From positions 7,504,501 to 7,568,500 of the forward strand of contig OX637288.1 of the NCBI GenBank assembly GCA_951799445.1: DNA of 64,000 bases. The letters run 5' to 3'. Source of the DNA: Pseudisothecium myosuroides. Its lineage: Eukaryota > Streptophyta > Bryopsida > Hypnales > Lembophyllaceae. Shown here piece after piece: positions 1 to 11,471 of this stretch. The stretch's first letter is position 1; each line of letters opens with the position of its first letter. A program made the translations under genes and the position numbers. The notes under the pieces are model-generated. The model was not told the DNA's origin and ran no database searches. It worked only from the letters and a program-made list of their open reading frames with translations.

Positions 1-221
1 GAAATTGAAATTGACTGGGGCTTGATAGTACTGTTGCTGGAGGTTTGACCTAGCCTGTATTTCAACGAGTTGTTGGTGTCAGCAGTAATTGAAGCAAAGA
101 GCAATGAGGTTGAATTTTGAAATTGAGGCTGACCGGAGCTTAGTAGTAATATTGCAGGAGGTTTGACCTAGCTTGTATGTCAATGAGTTGTTGCTGACTT
201 TAGCGATTTGGTTTTAGTGTT
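1..221 (+). repeat. Degenerate direct repeat, unit about 120 bp
   Basis: Two adjacent copies share the words 'gaggtttgacctagc', 'tgtat.tcaa.gagttgttg' and 'gaaattga'. A third, more diverged copy lies at about 2127-2225 ('gaggtttgacctggttgcatgtcaatg'). No reading frame is maintained across the copies. The window starts inside the first copy, so more units may lie to the left. Function unknown. Confidence 0.6.
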
Positions 222-3200
222 TTTTGACAACTTGTGGATTTCTTTGTTGCATGCTTAAGAGCAGAGAAATCATTTGCAGGACTTGGTCAAGTTGCTGTGA
301 TAGTAGTACTTGCAGATAAGACATGTTTTTTCTTAGAAGGTGTGCACCTGAAAAGGGCACAAATGGAGGTCTCATGGTGCATGATATTGCTCTTGAATTG
401 CTTCTTCTATTCCCTTAATTGATTTGAGTTCTTGAGATGTGTACAGACATCTGTAGCTGGTGTTTTGGCCTTCACTGAATGTAAGATGATTGTGGAATAC
501 TTTGGTAAGCCTTCCGTTTCATGACATAGTGTCTCTTTCTTGTCATAACTCTGCATTTACTCTTGCAATTACAATACAAGTACCAGTAGTGGATGTGTTT
601 ATATTTAGATCCCCCTTGGATCCCACTCCATCTATATTGAAGTAGAACAGTGGAAGGAAATTGTGTGCTGTGATCTATAGGAGGATCGGTATGTAATCGT
701 GGATAGACGCTTACTTAGCAGGGGCTATGTTTTTCCCTGCATACTCACATCCTGTGTGTTAAGTAATAGAAATAGTTCAATACTGTTTCAATATCTTGGG
801 AAAAAACATAGGTTTGTTTTTTAATTTATAAACTCATACGGCCGGCGTACATTCAGTACATTCACCGAAATCATTGGTGGTGAGCTTTGGAGATTAGGCC
901 GTGTGATAGTACATTAGAGGAAAAAGCGACTCTCTGGGGGGCTGCTAGGATGCGCTCAAGGGTACCCGAGATTGCATTTATTTTGTCCTTCAGTGAACTG
1001 GTATCCCCTATTGCTGCTCACTTTTGGCAGGGGGTGTGATGATTGTTGTATGGTGGGTGATTCAATACCATTGGCCAACTTTAATATGGTACACCTCGAG
1101 TGTCAGACATCTGATAAAAAAAACGAATGCAGGTACGCTCTTCTGACAGTAGTAACATAAAATACTAAGGTTTATTGTTGTATATGTTGTCGCCTAGCCT
1201 TTGTCCCTTTTTTCGATCACACAAGATATGGACAGGTTTCTGGTACTTTGAGTAGGCCCCCTAGGGCTCGTGAAATAGCCTGGATTGTCAAACCCAAGCA
1301 GCCCATCAGTGAGTTGAATTTTTCTCTAATGATTTGTCACACTTTGTGTACATGTATACAAGAAGGTGTACCCTATTTGTCTGTAGGTTGGCATATCTTG
1401 ACTGAAGCATCCCTTGGAGTAGTAGCAATGCTTTTGGGTTTGGAAGTTGGGCTAAGTGTTCTAGATCTGACCAAAGAGGATGAAGATGACAAAGGATTTT
1501 GAGGACTTGAGAGACGAATTTCTTGTTCTTGTTCAAGCTTGTTACTTCTGCACTTCACACCAGTCCTGACTTTTTACAAGCCTATTCACCTCTCTTTTCC
1601 TTATATCAAAATCCACTTGCAGACATGAACAATTATGTTTGGTTAAAGCTACACAGCTCGCCTTACAATATTCTTAGTGACTGAGGATTTTAGAATTCAT
1701 TTGTATCATACCATAACAAATGGTACTCTATTGCTGCACAAGACAAGCCATCGTGAGTTGGCGTGATAGAGCCACTGCTTGGAGTTCGAGAATGGGAGAC
1801 ATAATAGAACATTTGTCAGACTTTTGCAGCTTCCGGGATCACTGTCACCTCTGCAACCTAGCCAGATGCAGCTCAAGCGGTTCCAACGAACTAGAGCTTC
1901 AGCATCAGTCAACAGGAGGAGATGGGCATAGCCAAAACGAAGTGCACAATCGGTTCTGTCTTAACTTACCGGTTTATTAAATCCCGGCTAGTTCTATTGC
2001 CATGTGGTGAAAGATCAGTTTTGAGCTCAGTTTATCCTCAATAGTATTGCAACACGTACATATCAGTAATCTTGCATATCAATCCTTCAACAAAGCCACA
2101 CATTCCCCAATAAAATTCTGGTTATGAATTGATCGAGGTTAGTAGTACGCTTGCTCGAGGTTTGACCTGGTTGCATGTCAATGTGTTCTTGCTGTATTCA
2201 AGGATTTGGATTTAGGAATTTTGGAAGAATTGTTGAATTTTATGTTGCACCTTCAGGTGTAGAGACTGTAATACATTTGAATGAAAAATATAAAAAGATA
2301 AAATTTTGAGGTCAAATTTCAATCACTAATATTTCAATCAATGAAAATCCAAAATTCATGAAACTTGTAATATGTGATTCTAGTTAAGATGTACATTCTT
2401 CTGATAAAAGGAAATGAGACATTTTGACTTTTCACAAAATGTTTGTTTTTATATAGAAATTTCATTCAAATTATAATAGGTCTAAATATAGTCCATTTTA
2501 AGTGGAACTACACATGAGGGTAGAATCACTTTTGTACAACATGTCCAAATTTCACTTCATAATTCCAATTTCTCAATTTACGAGAGCAATTTATATGATG
2601 GCCAACTACTTTTGGGAGTCACCGTAAATGTCCATAACCGGTTGTTGACTTTTCAACGCTAATGTAGCACCATCCCATTGGAAAACCATCACCATTGCAT
2701 TACAAGTTGCAACTCATAACCTTCTTTCTTTTCTAAAAACTTCTTATGTCATTTTCATTTGGGTCTAATTTGGATTTGTTTATTGTTTTCTTTTCTTCCC
2801 GAACGTTTTCTCCAGAATGATTTTGAAGATGGTACACTTGAATTGTATTGTTCAAGCGGCTATTGTTTGCAAAAAATATTACTTTCTAAATTGGTAGGTC
2901 ATTCTTGCACCCTTGGATCATGAAGATCAAAGTTTGTAATTAAAAATGTACAATGAGTTATGTATGATAACCTATTCGATGCTAACGCGGCTCATCAGTT
3001 ATCTAATATATGTTTGTATGCATTCCTATCTATCTATATATATATGCAAATGTAGGCAAATCCATAGCTATACCTGAGTGTATTCATGTTTCTATATCTA
3101 TATAGCGTGTGTTAAGGTCAAATTCGACACTTAGGTCTTGACATAATTAAAGTTTAGGATTTTGACAATTCAATATCTTGAATTGATTTTTCTAGCTTTC

Positions 3201-3480
3201 AATCCTCCAAATTTTTTGACTTTGATGAAATGGATTGAGTTTTTCTATTCATGCGTAAGTGTGATCCTTATTTTAAATTTTATTAGAAAGAATAATTTTT
3301 TGGATATTCAAAATTCATTTGGCAACAATGAAATTTTCTCAAATTTTTAGAAACAATTGTACAACTTTTTGTATTTTAGACATGTTCCACTTTTCCCCCT
3401 AATTATTTATGAAACTAACTTGAACATAGGGTACCTGTGTACAAATCTCTATCTACATCTGTACATACAATAGAACCATT
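222..3480. other. Unassigned stretch, no gene supported
   Basis: Short open frames exist at 1248-1502 (+), 1720-1980 (+) and on the opposite strand, but none shows a recognisable domain, a conserved splice pattern or coding-like context. Base composition around 1000-2000 is less AT-rich than the surroundings, so a diverged or decayed exon there cannot be excluded. From about 2230 onward the sequence is strongly AT-rich and I see nothing coding. Confidence 0.4.
2615..3010 (+). repeat. Dispersed repeat, inverted partner at 60060-60372
   Basis: The words 'cataaccggttgttgactttt', the stretch around 'gttgcaactcataacctt', 'cccttggatcatgaagatc' and 'gataacctattcg.tgctaacgcggctcatc' occur here in this order. 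They recur as reverse complements, in reverse order, at 60060-60372. The two copies are therefore one repeat family in opposite orientation. No coding capacity and no clean target duplication were seen. Confidence 0.6.
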
Positions 3481-3555
3481 CTAAGCCGGTAGGTCCGAGA
3501 CCGGCCTGACAAGATTACACTAGGGAGGGTTATTTGCTTATAAAGGATCGTTTTT

Positions 3556-3830
3556 TAAGGTAGGCCCTCCAAAATGTGCCATTGACCCTAGTCTGCTATC
3601 TTCACTTTCTATACTTCCAAATCAAATATACAGTACCTATGTGGAAGAAGTGCTTTTTGAACCAAACTGTGTTCCTTAATAGCTTTTGCATAGAGTATCC
3701 AAATGTCACGTTCTTTGGTGCATTGGAACCTCCTTTCACTTGCCAATAAGAAAATATAAAATTTGAACAATCTAATAATAGTAGTTAGGCACAATAGCAA
3801 CTAGTGGCGCATTTGGGAGTGCCCACCTTA
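3556..3830. mobile_element. MITE of the TAAGGTAGG family (copy M1)
   Basis: The ends are inverted repeats: left TAAGGTAGGCCCTCC, right (reverse complement) TAAGGTGGGCACTCC, continuing imperfectly for about 25 bp. The 275-bp body matches M4 (28111-28387) in reverse complement over most of its length. A TA dinucleotide at each end fits a TA target duplication, as for Tc1/mariner-type MITEs, but the terminal TA could also belong to the repeat. It is flanked by partly duplicated sequence containing 'tgacaagatt' at about 3506 and 3880. Non-coding. Confidence 0.6.
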
Positions 3831-4711
3831 ATCATAACCTTTGTTATGGGGGAAAAGTCCAGGACCAGTCTGACAAGATTTGCTTACAGGCGGTCTATTT
3901 GCTTATGGGGGACCGACTTAGGGAGGTTCTACTGTAATTGATACCACAAATTTACCCAGCTAGACCCCGTCATTTACATTTTATTTCTCACCCAGCGTCC
4001 CAAATTCTGAACAGCTTGACAACTATTTTTCAGTGCACTTCTCGTTTCAAAGATTCTCACATGATGGAGAAGAACCTACCTGCACCGGTCTCAGTTGTAT
4101 TACTGAATTCATGGAAAAATCTGTTGCCAAAGCATTGCTCAAGAACGAATTGAAGAAATCAATGAAGAGGCAAAAAAATTGGAGATGATTTGGCTCATTT
4201 TCCGTGCGTGAATTACTCATTCATTATAGAACAACAAGCGCAACAATGCAATTGTACACTGCACTCTCACCATGATTGTGTGAAGGGTTTTGGTCTGTGA
4301 GTCTGCGACCATACATCTCTGATAACTTCTTCTGAGCAATCCGAAACAAAGCATTCATTACATCAAAAAGCTTTTCTTACTCCATTGCAAAACCTAATCC
4401 AAAGCAATGAGTAATCGCTTGCATGACGAGAAAGGAAAACAAAAACATGAAGATAGTGTCCTCAATTGATTATTTGATATAATCCATCACTGGAATTGGT
4501 CAAACAGAGGAACACACACTATCTAGTTTTGATAACCATTGTCAATAGGAGGAAAAGTAATGAATACCAGTACCTGTGCTAACCTATACAACGGTCTTAA
4601 ATCTACTGTACGTGTGACAGGGTTACCAAGAACAACTATCTACACCGAAGCATACAGAAAACATGGATGCAAATAATCTACACATGAAGAATCATAGAAG
4701 AAACAAATCAT
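3831..4711. other. Intergenic, no gene supported
   Basis: The first 100 bases repeat part of the sequence just left of M1 (the shared word is 'ctgacaagatt', followed by 'ttgctta'). The rest holds only short unsupported frames. The stretch next to 4712 is the 3' side of the minus-strand lipocalin gene and should contain its 3' UTR. Confidence 0.4.
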
Positions 4712-5716
4712 CTACTTCCCAAACACGGATTTCAACCACCAAACTCCACTTTTATCTGGTCTCCCTTCGGCATTTGAAGAGCTGTCACCTTCCCCAACTC
4801 CAGGAAGATGTTCGGTTTTCTGTAACCTGCTTACATCGTAGCCCTCGTTCGTTGCATGATCCAGAAGTTCTTTGTAGACTTCCTCGCTAAGCTCTGGAGT
4901 GCGACTCAAAACCTGGTATGCCCAACACCAACACATCAGCTTGCTATTCAATTGAATTGTATAGAATTGTAGGAGAATCAACAAACAACAGTAAAAATAT
5001 CTAGTTTCATACCATAAAGAGAAATCCAAAAGGGCAATCTTTAAAATTTTGAAAAATTTCATAGTCAATGTCCAGTGATCGATGATACATTAGGATACAC
5101 TACATATGCAATTTGGACATAAAAGGACGTTTGTCAAATTTCCATATTGGATTTCTCCAGTGTAAGTTAACGGCACATTGGTTTTACCTCACAGTAAATC
5201 ATGATCGTGAGCAGATGAGGATTGCAAGGAAAGCTTCTCATCACAACTGCAAGAATGTTAACATTGAATCTAAAGCTCATCACCCCAACTGCAAGAACGT
5301 TACAACATGGTACGAGCTTTAGGGTTTAGGATCCCTCTTACCCAAAGAAACTTCCTGGAGGGTTGTCCAACAAGCGCCCACTGATACTCCTTGTCCAGCT
5401 TCATCACCCAGTAATCTCCCGTGATAGGGAAGATGGGCAGGAACGGCGGCACCACGAAGCGCACTTTGAGCTTAGCATCGGGGCTATCCAAATCGACCTT
5501 CCACGCTTTCCCGTTGATGTAGCTGCGCTTCCCATCCAACCATGTCTCGTTCAAAACGTCCACGGTCTGATCTGCCTGGAGAGAGTACGTCGCGCGAGAG
5601 TTCGTGCCCGTGGTGGGTTGGAAACGAGAAGGCATGGAAGCAATCTCGTACCAGCGACCTTGGTAACGGGTCAGGTCCACGTTCTGGGCAACGTTCAAAT
5701 CCCTCTCACCTCCCAT
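4712..5716 (-). CDS. TIL: Temperature-induced lipocalin, two exons
   Basis: Exon 1 is 5716-5342 (125 codons) and exon 2 is 4912-4712 (66 codons plus TAG). The intron 5341-4913 has a GTAAGAG donor and a CATACCAG acceptor in phase 0, giving 191 residues, close to plant TILs. The lipocalin signature G-R-W-Y is at residues 20-23, followed by SMPSRFQP, NETW near 57, a proline-rich PPFLP near 90-94 and GDYW at 100-103. Across the splice junction it reads SRKFLW/VLSRTP, as in plant TILs, and the C terminus ends in WWLKSVFGK. The ATG at 5716 was chosen over an upstream in-frame ATG because the protein then starts just before the conserved block. Family members bind lipids and protect membranes in heat, cold and oxidative stress. 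No signal peptide is seen. No obvious damage. Confidence 0.93.
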
Positions 5717-5752
5717 CTCGACAATGACACACGTGCGAGAAGCACAAAAATT

Positions 5753-6480
5753 CTGCAAACTTATCAAGCAACACGTACTAAGAGCTCAAACCTGCACAGC
5801 AGACGTTCACATCAGCAAAGCCCAACAAATCAGAATTACAAGATGATGATGATGATGAAGATGATGGCTTCACCAGGAAAAACCACTCTAAACCCACCCT
5901 ACATCCCGAAATTGACAACAATGTTATCCACAAATTCAAAAAAAAGCACACGAAAGACCAGCACTTCACAGTACATAATCCTCCGACACGAACTTAACCG
6001 CGCAAACTACAGGGGAAGGTTGTTTAATACAGTCACAAGTGAGCAAATTCACAGTCCAACACTAATGCACCAGCAACCATCACCTCAACCCAGCAAGCAA
6101 ATGAGGGAAGCAAACAAACAAGAATTTACAAGATGATGACAATAGCTGCACCAGAACACAAATCACCCTAAATCCACCCTAAACCCACTCGATCTAAACC
6201 CAGAAATTGACAACAAATGTTATCCACAAATTCAAAAAGAAGCAAGCTCCAGACCTACACTGCACGTACACCAATTCAACCTCAAACTAATCTACAGAAG
6301 GTTCAAATCTGGACAAGGTAGGGCCTGGTACTGCCTGCTACTGCACACACAAGAGTGAGTCGAATCACAGTCCAAGACTACTACTGCAACAGCAACGTTC
6401 ACCTAAAACCCAACAAGCAAATGAAGGAGGCTTCCAAACCTACTAAGCTTAGTAATGAGACGAGCTGAGGCTGAATGATG
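5753..6480 (-). other. Putative TIL leader region with 5' UTR intron
   Basis: A good acceptor (TTTGCAG, reading the minus strand) ends at 5753, 36 bases before the TIL start codon, suggesting an intron in the 5' UTR. The sequence between this acceptor and the TATA box at 6505 would be leader exon plus intron. The exact donor cannot be fixed by eye. Confidence 0.4.
5800..6430. repeat. Tandem repeat, unit about 300 bp, in the TIL leader region
   Basis: Two successive units share 'aattacaagatgatga', 'ccctaaa.ccaccctaaac', 'gaaattgacaacaa', 'tgttatccacaaattcaaaaa' and 'cccagcaagcaaatga'. A partial third unit starts near 6405. The copies are diverged by substitutions and small indels. They lie between the TIL start codon and its probable TATA box. 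Confidence 0.7.
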
Positions 6481-6504
6481 AAGTTTTGCTGGCAGAAGAG
6501 GAGG

Positions 6505-6514
6505 TTATATATAT
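6505..6514 (-). promoter_or_regulatory. Probable TATA box of TIL
   Basis: Minus-strand TATATATAAC sits about 790 bp upstream of the TIL ATG. With the inferred 5' UTR intron, transcription would start near 6475. The element is a good match but unproven. Confidence 0.4.
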
Positions 6515-6862
6515 GAGAAAATTGAGTGGAGTGCGTGGCTAGCAAGGGAGGAAGATCGAAGAGGTCGGTGCATGGATGGAGCTGGTGCAGTCTGGGAGGA
6601 TCTGGAAGCTCCGGAAAGCCGAAATTTGTTTGTGAGCTTTGGGATTCCAAGTCGAGTGCAAGCTTGAATGACTTGCAGTAAGTCAGTCTTCACTTTCCTT
6701 GGCTTGGCTTCGCTTGCCTTGTACGTCGTGGCCGAGCTCGTCGTCTGCTTCTGCGCACGCCGCATCCTCTGTTGCCTGTGAAACTACCGGTGCCACTCAA
6801 GCCATGTCCCATCGCTCGGATATCCGTCGCAATAATAAAAGAATAAAATGAAAAGAAAATGA

Positions 6863-6868
6863 CACGTG
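6863..6868. promoter_or_regulatory. G-box / ABRE-like site CACGTG
   Basis: The sequence ACACGTGG is the classical core bound by plant bZIP factors in abscisic-acid and stress responses. It lies about 350 bp upstream of the probable TIL TATA box. Stress regulation is known for TIL genes; the link here is inference. Confidence 0.35.
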
Positions 6869-6926
6869 GAGCAGTAGGGGAGGTCCACGCACTCACTTTC
6901 TCTGTCTTGCTCTCATTGAGGTTTAA

Positions 6927-7560
6927 CCCCTAAATGCCCAACCCTGTTTTGAGCCTCTTGAAATTTGCTCTAAATTGAACAAAAAGCCAACATTTGGTAA
7001 GTTGAATCAATTTTTTTTGAATTGTAACCATACAAATTCAAACTAGACATGTTAGAGATCATATAGGAAAAGAAAATACAACAATATCATTTAAGGATTG
7101 AAAGATTATAATGTTTGATCATCAAGGTGTTAAAACTATGAAAATCTTTGAGCTCTCTTTTTGCATGTCAAATCTAAAAAGTTCAAGACCAAAAAAATTT
7201 AAGATTGAAGGACCTAACAAATATAACCCCAATCAATTTATGACTTCTCAAAATCTTCTCTACAATTTTTTTAAATGAATTTCTAGTGTGATTTTTTCTA
7301 TAAAATCTAGTGTATTTGAGGCTCATTTCCAGAAGCCCTCAACACTGCAAAAAGTCAAGATTGCAATGGGTACCTTTGTACAAAATCTTGAATAGAAAAA
7401 TCATAATCATTCATTTTCAAAATCGGATTTTTGATGCTAAACCAGACTTCAAAAAGAATATTTCAAAAATATAAACTACTAAAAATAGCAATTTGGTTAG
7501 GTTTTATTTAACTTCAAAGTTTCTTCGACACCACATTTGGGTGCCTTGGGCATTTAGGGG
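6927..7560. mobile_element. Non-autonomous piggyBac-like element P1
   Basis: TTAA at 6923-6926 and 7561-7564 flanks a 634-bp body with a perfect 15-bp inverted terminus, CCCCTAAATGCCCAA. TTAA target duplication and a C-rich terminus are hallmarks of piggyBac, and the CCCCTAA start is shared with the coding element at 33760. No frames of note inside. Confidence 0.8.
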
Positions 7561-7561
7561 T

Positions 7562-7998
7562 TAAAGTAGGAGGCTCAAAAACTGCACATCTAAGGGTTGG
7601 TCCGCCTTTTTCTTGTATTTCCTTGGATGGGAATATTTTTAGCTCATTTTTTAGACATAGTGAAATTGACAAGGAATCTAACACAAGTGGTTTGGTATTT
7701 TTCCAAGCATTTTTGAATTACTTAGGAATTTTCAAACAAGTTGGAACAAAGGTCCCTATTTATGACCCTAGGTCTTCCATAAATAGTTCACTTGTAATTC
7801 TAAAGAAAGATGAGGAAAGCAAAGAGAATGATTGGCTCTTGCAATGAATAATGCTTTTTTCCTTGATTCATTCAATGACTATAGAAGTCCATTTTAGAAC
7901 CACCTCATGTCCATTTTAGAACCACCTCATGTCCATTTCATAGCCATTTATGGAGGTAGTTTTTAATGCCCGTGCCATTTTCAGAGCCTCCTACCTTA
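7562..7998. mobile_element. MITE of the TAAGGTAGG family (copy M2)
   Basis: The right end reads GCCTCCTACCTTA. The left end, AGTAGGAGGCTC, abuts the TTAA of P1, which appears to have inserted at this MITE's terminus. The interior carries a short tandem duplication at about 7890-7940 with the unit 'gtccattttagaaccacctcat'. Non-coding. Confidence 0.5.
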
Positions 7999-8545
7999 GG
8001 ATTCAGCACAATTGGTGATGGTCATGATGGTCACAAATAGCGTTTATTTGAGTGATTTAGCTTTTTCTAATTAGTGGCGATAATTTTGGATGAACTTTCG
8101 ATGAAGCGGCTACTTCTATCCATCCTTGGGAGAAAGTAATTTTGCTAACCAGATGAACATTAGTGAATTTTGGCTATACATAGATTTTGATGAGGAAAGC
8201 AAAGAAGCGACACATCCATCTTCATAGTAGATGTACACTAGTTAAAACTGAAAATTTTCAAGTTAATTTTTGGCTTCTAAGGTAGCAAGTAGCAACATCC
8301 ATAACCATCATTGTACATATAACTATCATCTCTAAAATCTTGGAAAATCTACGGAGGCGAATAGATGTAATTACAAAGATGTACTACATCTGAATATCAT
8401 ACCCTAGTGTTGGTATTAGGTGCATTTGTGGTTGGCTCTTTAAAAATTCACAACTTATTCTCACAGTATCCAAATAATACATTCTATAGTGCATAAGAAT
8501 TGTTTTTTTCTTGCTAATAGGGTCCTATACATTTTTAGATGTTTA
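7999..8545. other. AT-rich intergenic stretch
   Basis: No reading frame, RNA gene or repeat termini that I can support. Confidence 0.4.
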
Positions 8546-8549
8546 TTAA

Positions 8550-9470
8550 CCCCTAAAGTTCCATGACTATATTTTCACCGAAAACACTCAAAAATTGCCA
8601 TTTTTAGTACAAGTACCAAATTTTTGAAAAAAAACTTTTTTTGACACATGTAACCGTAGGATCTTACAGTAAACTAGTTTTAGAAGATGCATAAAAATTT
8701 CAAAATTTTTCACCATGCGGATTGGAAGATATTAGCATTTGAATTGGCAAAAATCCTTTTTTTGTCCCTGCAAAAAACAAGGCAGTTGCACTTCACAAGT
8801 TCACATTTGTATGAAAAAATGTCTAAAATGGTGGTGCTTCTTTGAATTCTTTTTTCTAAACAAGTTGGCTACATGCTCAATTTTTTTCAAATCATTTGGA
8901 ATTGTACAACATATAGGAAAGAAATAGTAAGTAGAAAGAAATAGAGAATGATCCAAAATACTAAATTGTTAAGAATTTAATTATGGAATTGAAAAATGTT
9001 AATCCCAATGATTGTAATGTTGTAATAAACAGCCTACATCTTATGATTTTTTTTTTCAAAAAATATTAAAAATTGAGTTAAATAAACAACTTCAAACTTT
9101 ATTTCAGAGTAGAGAATCCATAACTGCTCGCAAACTAAAAAATCTCATAACTTTTGACTCATTGGTCAAAATGGAATGATTCATAGCTTTCCATGTATAT
9201 ATAACCCTAGAAAACCAATTTCAAATTTTTATTTTTGAAAAAAGTGATTTTTTCTGATCTGCCCGGACTGCCCAGTTACAAAAAAAGTAACATATTTGGC
9301 CTTAACTTTTGACTCCTATTTCCAAATGTCATGAAATTTAGTGCAAATGAAAGATATTCCTTGCGCCCACCTTCTATTAAAATTTCAGCTTAAAATATGG
9401 AAATCTCTAGTTATACGTACCTGCCCAAAATTTCTATATAGCCAAAAAATACATGCCGGTCCTTTAGGGG
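8550..9470. mobile_element. Non-autonomous piggyBac-like element P2
   Basis: TTAA at 8546-8549 and 9471-9474. The 921-bp body begins CCCCTAAAGTTCC and ends in GGTCCTTTAGGGG. Its interior matches P5 (20305-21237) in reverse complement, and both halves match the shorter P7 (29916-30391). It contains the core word TAACCGTAGGATCTTACA shared with other members. Non-coding. Confidence 0.8.
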
Positions 9471-9474
9471 TTAA

Positions 9475-11460
9475 TAATAATTATGTTTAAAATCCTTAAA
9501 ATCACGGTTATGGGTGCTACTACCTTACACGCTGTTTTAAATTATTGAAGTTGGGTGACAATCTAAAGGAAAGTAGTGACGACAAAGGTGACAAGGAATG
9601 GTAGAGTATCAAAATAGTAAATGAATGCAAATCAAAAATAGAAGCAACACCTACCAATGACCATTTCTTGTCATTTTAGTAGCAAATCTAAGGCCATCAT
9701 TTACAAATAACATTGTAAGAATGTAAGTTAATTTGAAAGTTCAATTACCATTTAATCCTTGAAGGGCCTAAAAATCTTTTGTCGCCGTATAGTATGTTAT
9801 GAATTTGGTGGTATTTGATCAAAAAAATATTTGGTTTTCAATACAAAGTAAATTAGTGATCATGCAAGTACATAAATAACAATGTATCAAAATTCCTATA
9901 TTAAACCACAATAATAGCCTAAATAATTATAGGTCAAGAGCCTAGTTAAAGATAAATCTAATATATGATGAAGTTGAAAGATGATATTTGCAAATGAAAT
10001 TTAGAGCCTTGCTTTTTTAAATTTTAGTTATCTTTTTTGAAAATAATTGTAGTCTTTAACATAAGTGCATTCATTTGCATTGAATTTTTTTCTTTTAGAA
10101 AAATAATATTTTACTATGATTTTCTAAATAAACATTAAATATATAAACTATCTAATAATACATTGTATTTTTTAGTTTCTCATATTTTTAAGTGCTTAAG
10201 GTTTGTTGCATGTTACCACTTCTTTAAATATATGCTCAAGTTTTGCATCTCTTAAGGGATATGATCATATAGCCATTTCTAAAATATATATGCCAATGAA
10301 ATAAATAATTACCTATTTTTTTGCATCATAATTTTCTCAAACATTTTTGGTGCAATAAAATTCTAGTGTTTCAACAAAACAATACACTTAATATATTATT
10401 CAATGGAAGAAAAAATCCATTTCTTTAGTATTTCTAGATCAAGATATATAATCAATAGATCTTGAGTGTAAAAAAGACCAATACATTTGAAATTTGGTGT
10501 GCTCATCTTTTCATTGCAGTAACTTTGACATAGTTAGCTTGCAACTTGCAATACTGATTCACAGGTCTAGATGTAAAAAACTCGGTAATTGTGGTCTAGT
10601 ATCACTCTGCTAATACCACTCCCAAAGTCAAACTTGTGCAATATACACCTCAAATCTCTAAAATGCTACCTCCTCTCTCAACAAATGGGATTTTAGAAAT
10701 CTCGACTTCTTTTTGTTCTATTCCTCAGTGACTAAGTAAAATAAGTGTAGTTCTTATACATTTATATTTGTACTTCCTTAAAGTCCATCGAGAAGTCCAT
10801 TCAATAGCTACTGAACAAATTTATCCTAATAGTGCATGTCATAGAAGAAATTTGACATTGGATAATAATTTTCTACATGGGAGGAATATTTTTTCTTGTT
10901 ACATGTGTACTTGAGTGCTATCCATGTTAAAGAATCATCACAAGTATCATTGATAAAAAGATTCCTCCGTTGTAAAATGTTACAACCATATGTAAATTCA
11001 TTTTGTAACATACCCTATTACAACAAATTGTGTGTAGAGGGCTACAATAGGAAAATTGCCATGATACAATGAAGCCCACACAATTAGTATTTTAGAAGGT
11101 TCAAACTTCAAATTTACAATTCTAGTTGTTGTAAGCTTATATGCTCCATTCTACTCTATGTACATTGCAGGGTACTGTAGTCTGCTGATTTGCATTACAA
11201 ACTTCAATGTGACAAATTTCAGTGTGGCAAACTGTAAGCCAGACTGAAGATGTTTCATGCACTTAATAAATACCCGGGCTTAAACAAGTTTGTAGAATTG
11301 CTTCAGCTTTGTATCTAGCTGCAACTAGCAAGTTCTTACAGTATCTAATCCGTTGTAAATGTGGAGTTTTATTTGTTTTTCTAAGTGTTTAATAGTCTCC
11401 TAGTTGCAGAAATTGGGAACAGACATCCTCAAGTGGATGATTCAAAAATACTAGTTCAAA
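9475..11460. repeat. BTB unit A, 3' flank
   Basis: From about 9990 to 11460 this sequence recurs at 16460-17575, 32760-33755 continued at 39834-41170, and 55080-57860. It is the region downstream of each minus-strand BTB copy. It holds no supported gene. The TTAA at 10224-10227 is the empty counterpart of the 6-kb piggyBac insertion in unit C. 9475-9990 is AT-rich and unassigned. Confidence 0.7.
10224..10227. other. Unoccupied sister site of the piggyBac insertion
   Basis: Here 'catgttaccacttctTTAA' runs directly into 'atatatgctcaagttttgc'. In unit C, 'catgccatcacttcgTTAA' is followed by the 6.07-kb element, then TTAA and 'agctctaagctaaagttttgc'. The comparison confirms a TTAA target duplication and the exact element ends. 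Confidence 0.85.
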
Positions 11461-11471
11461 TTGAGTCGTCG

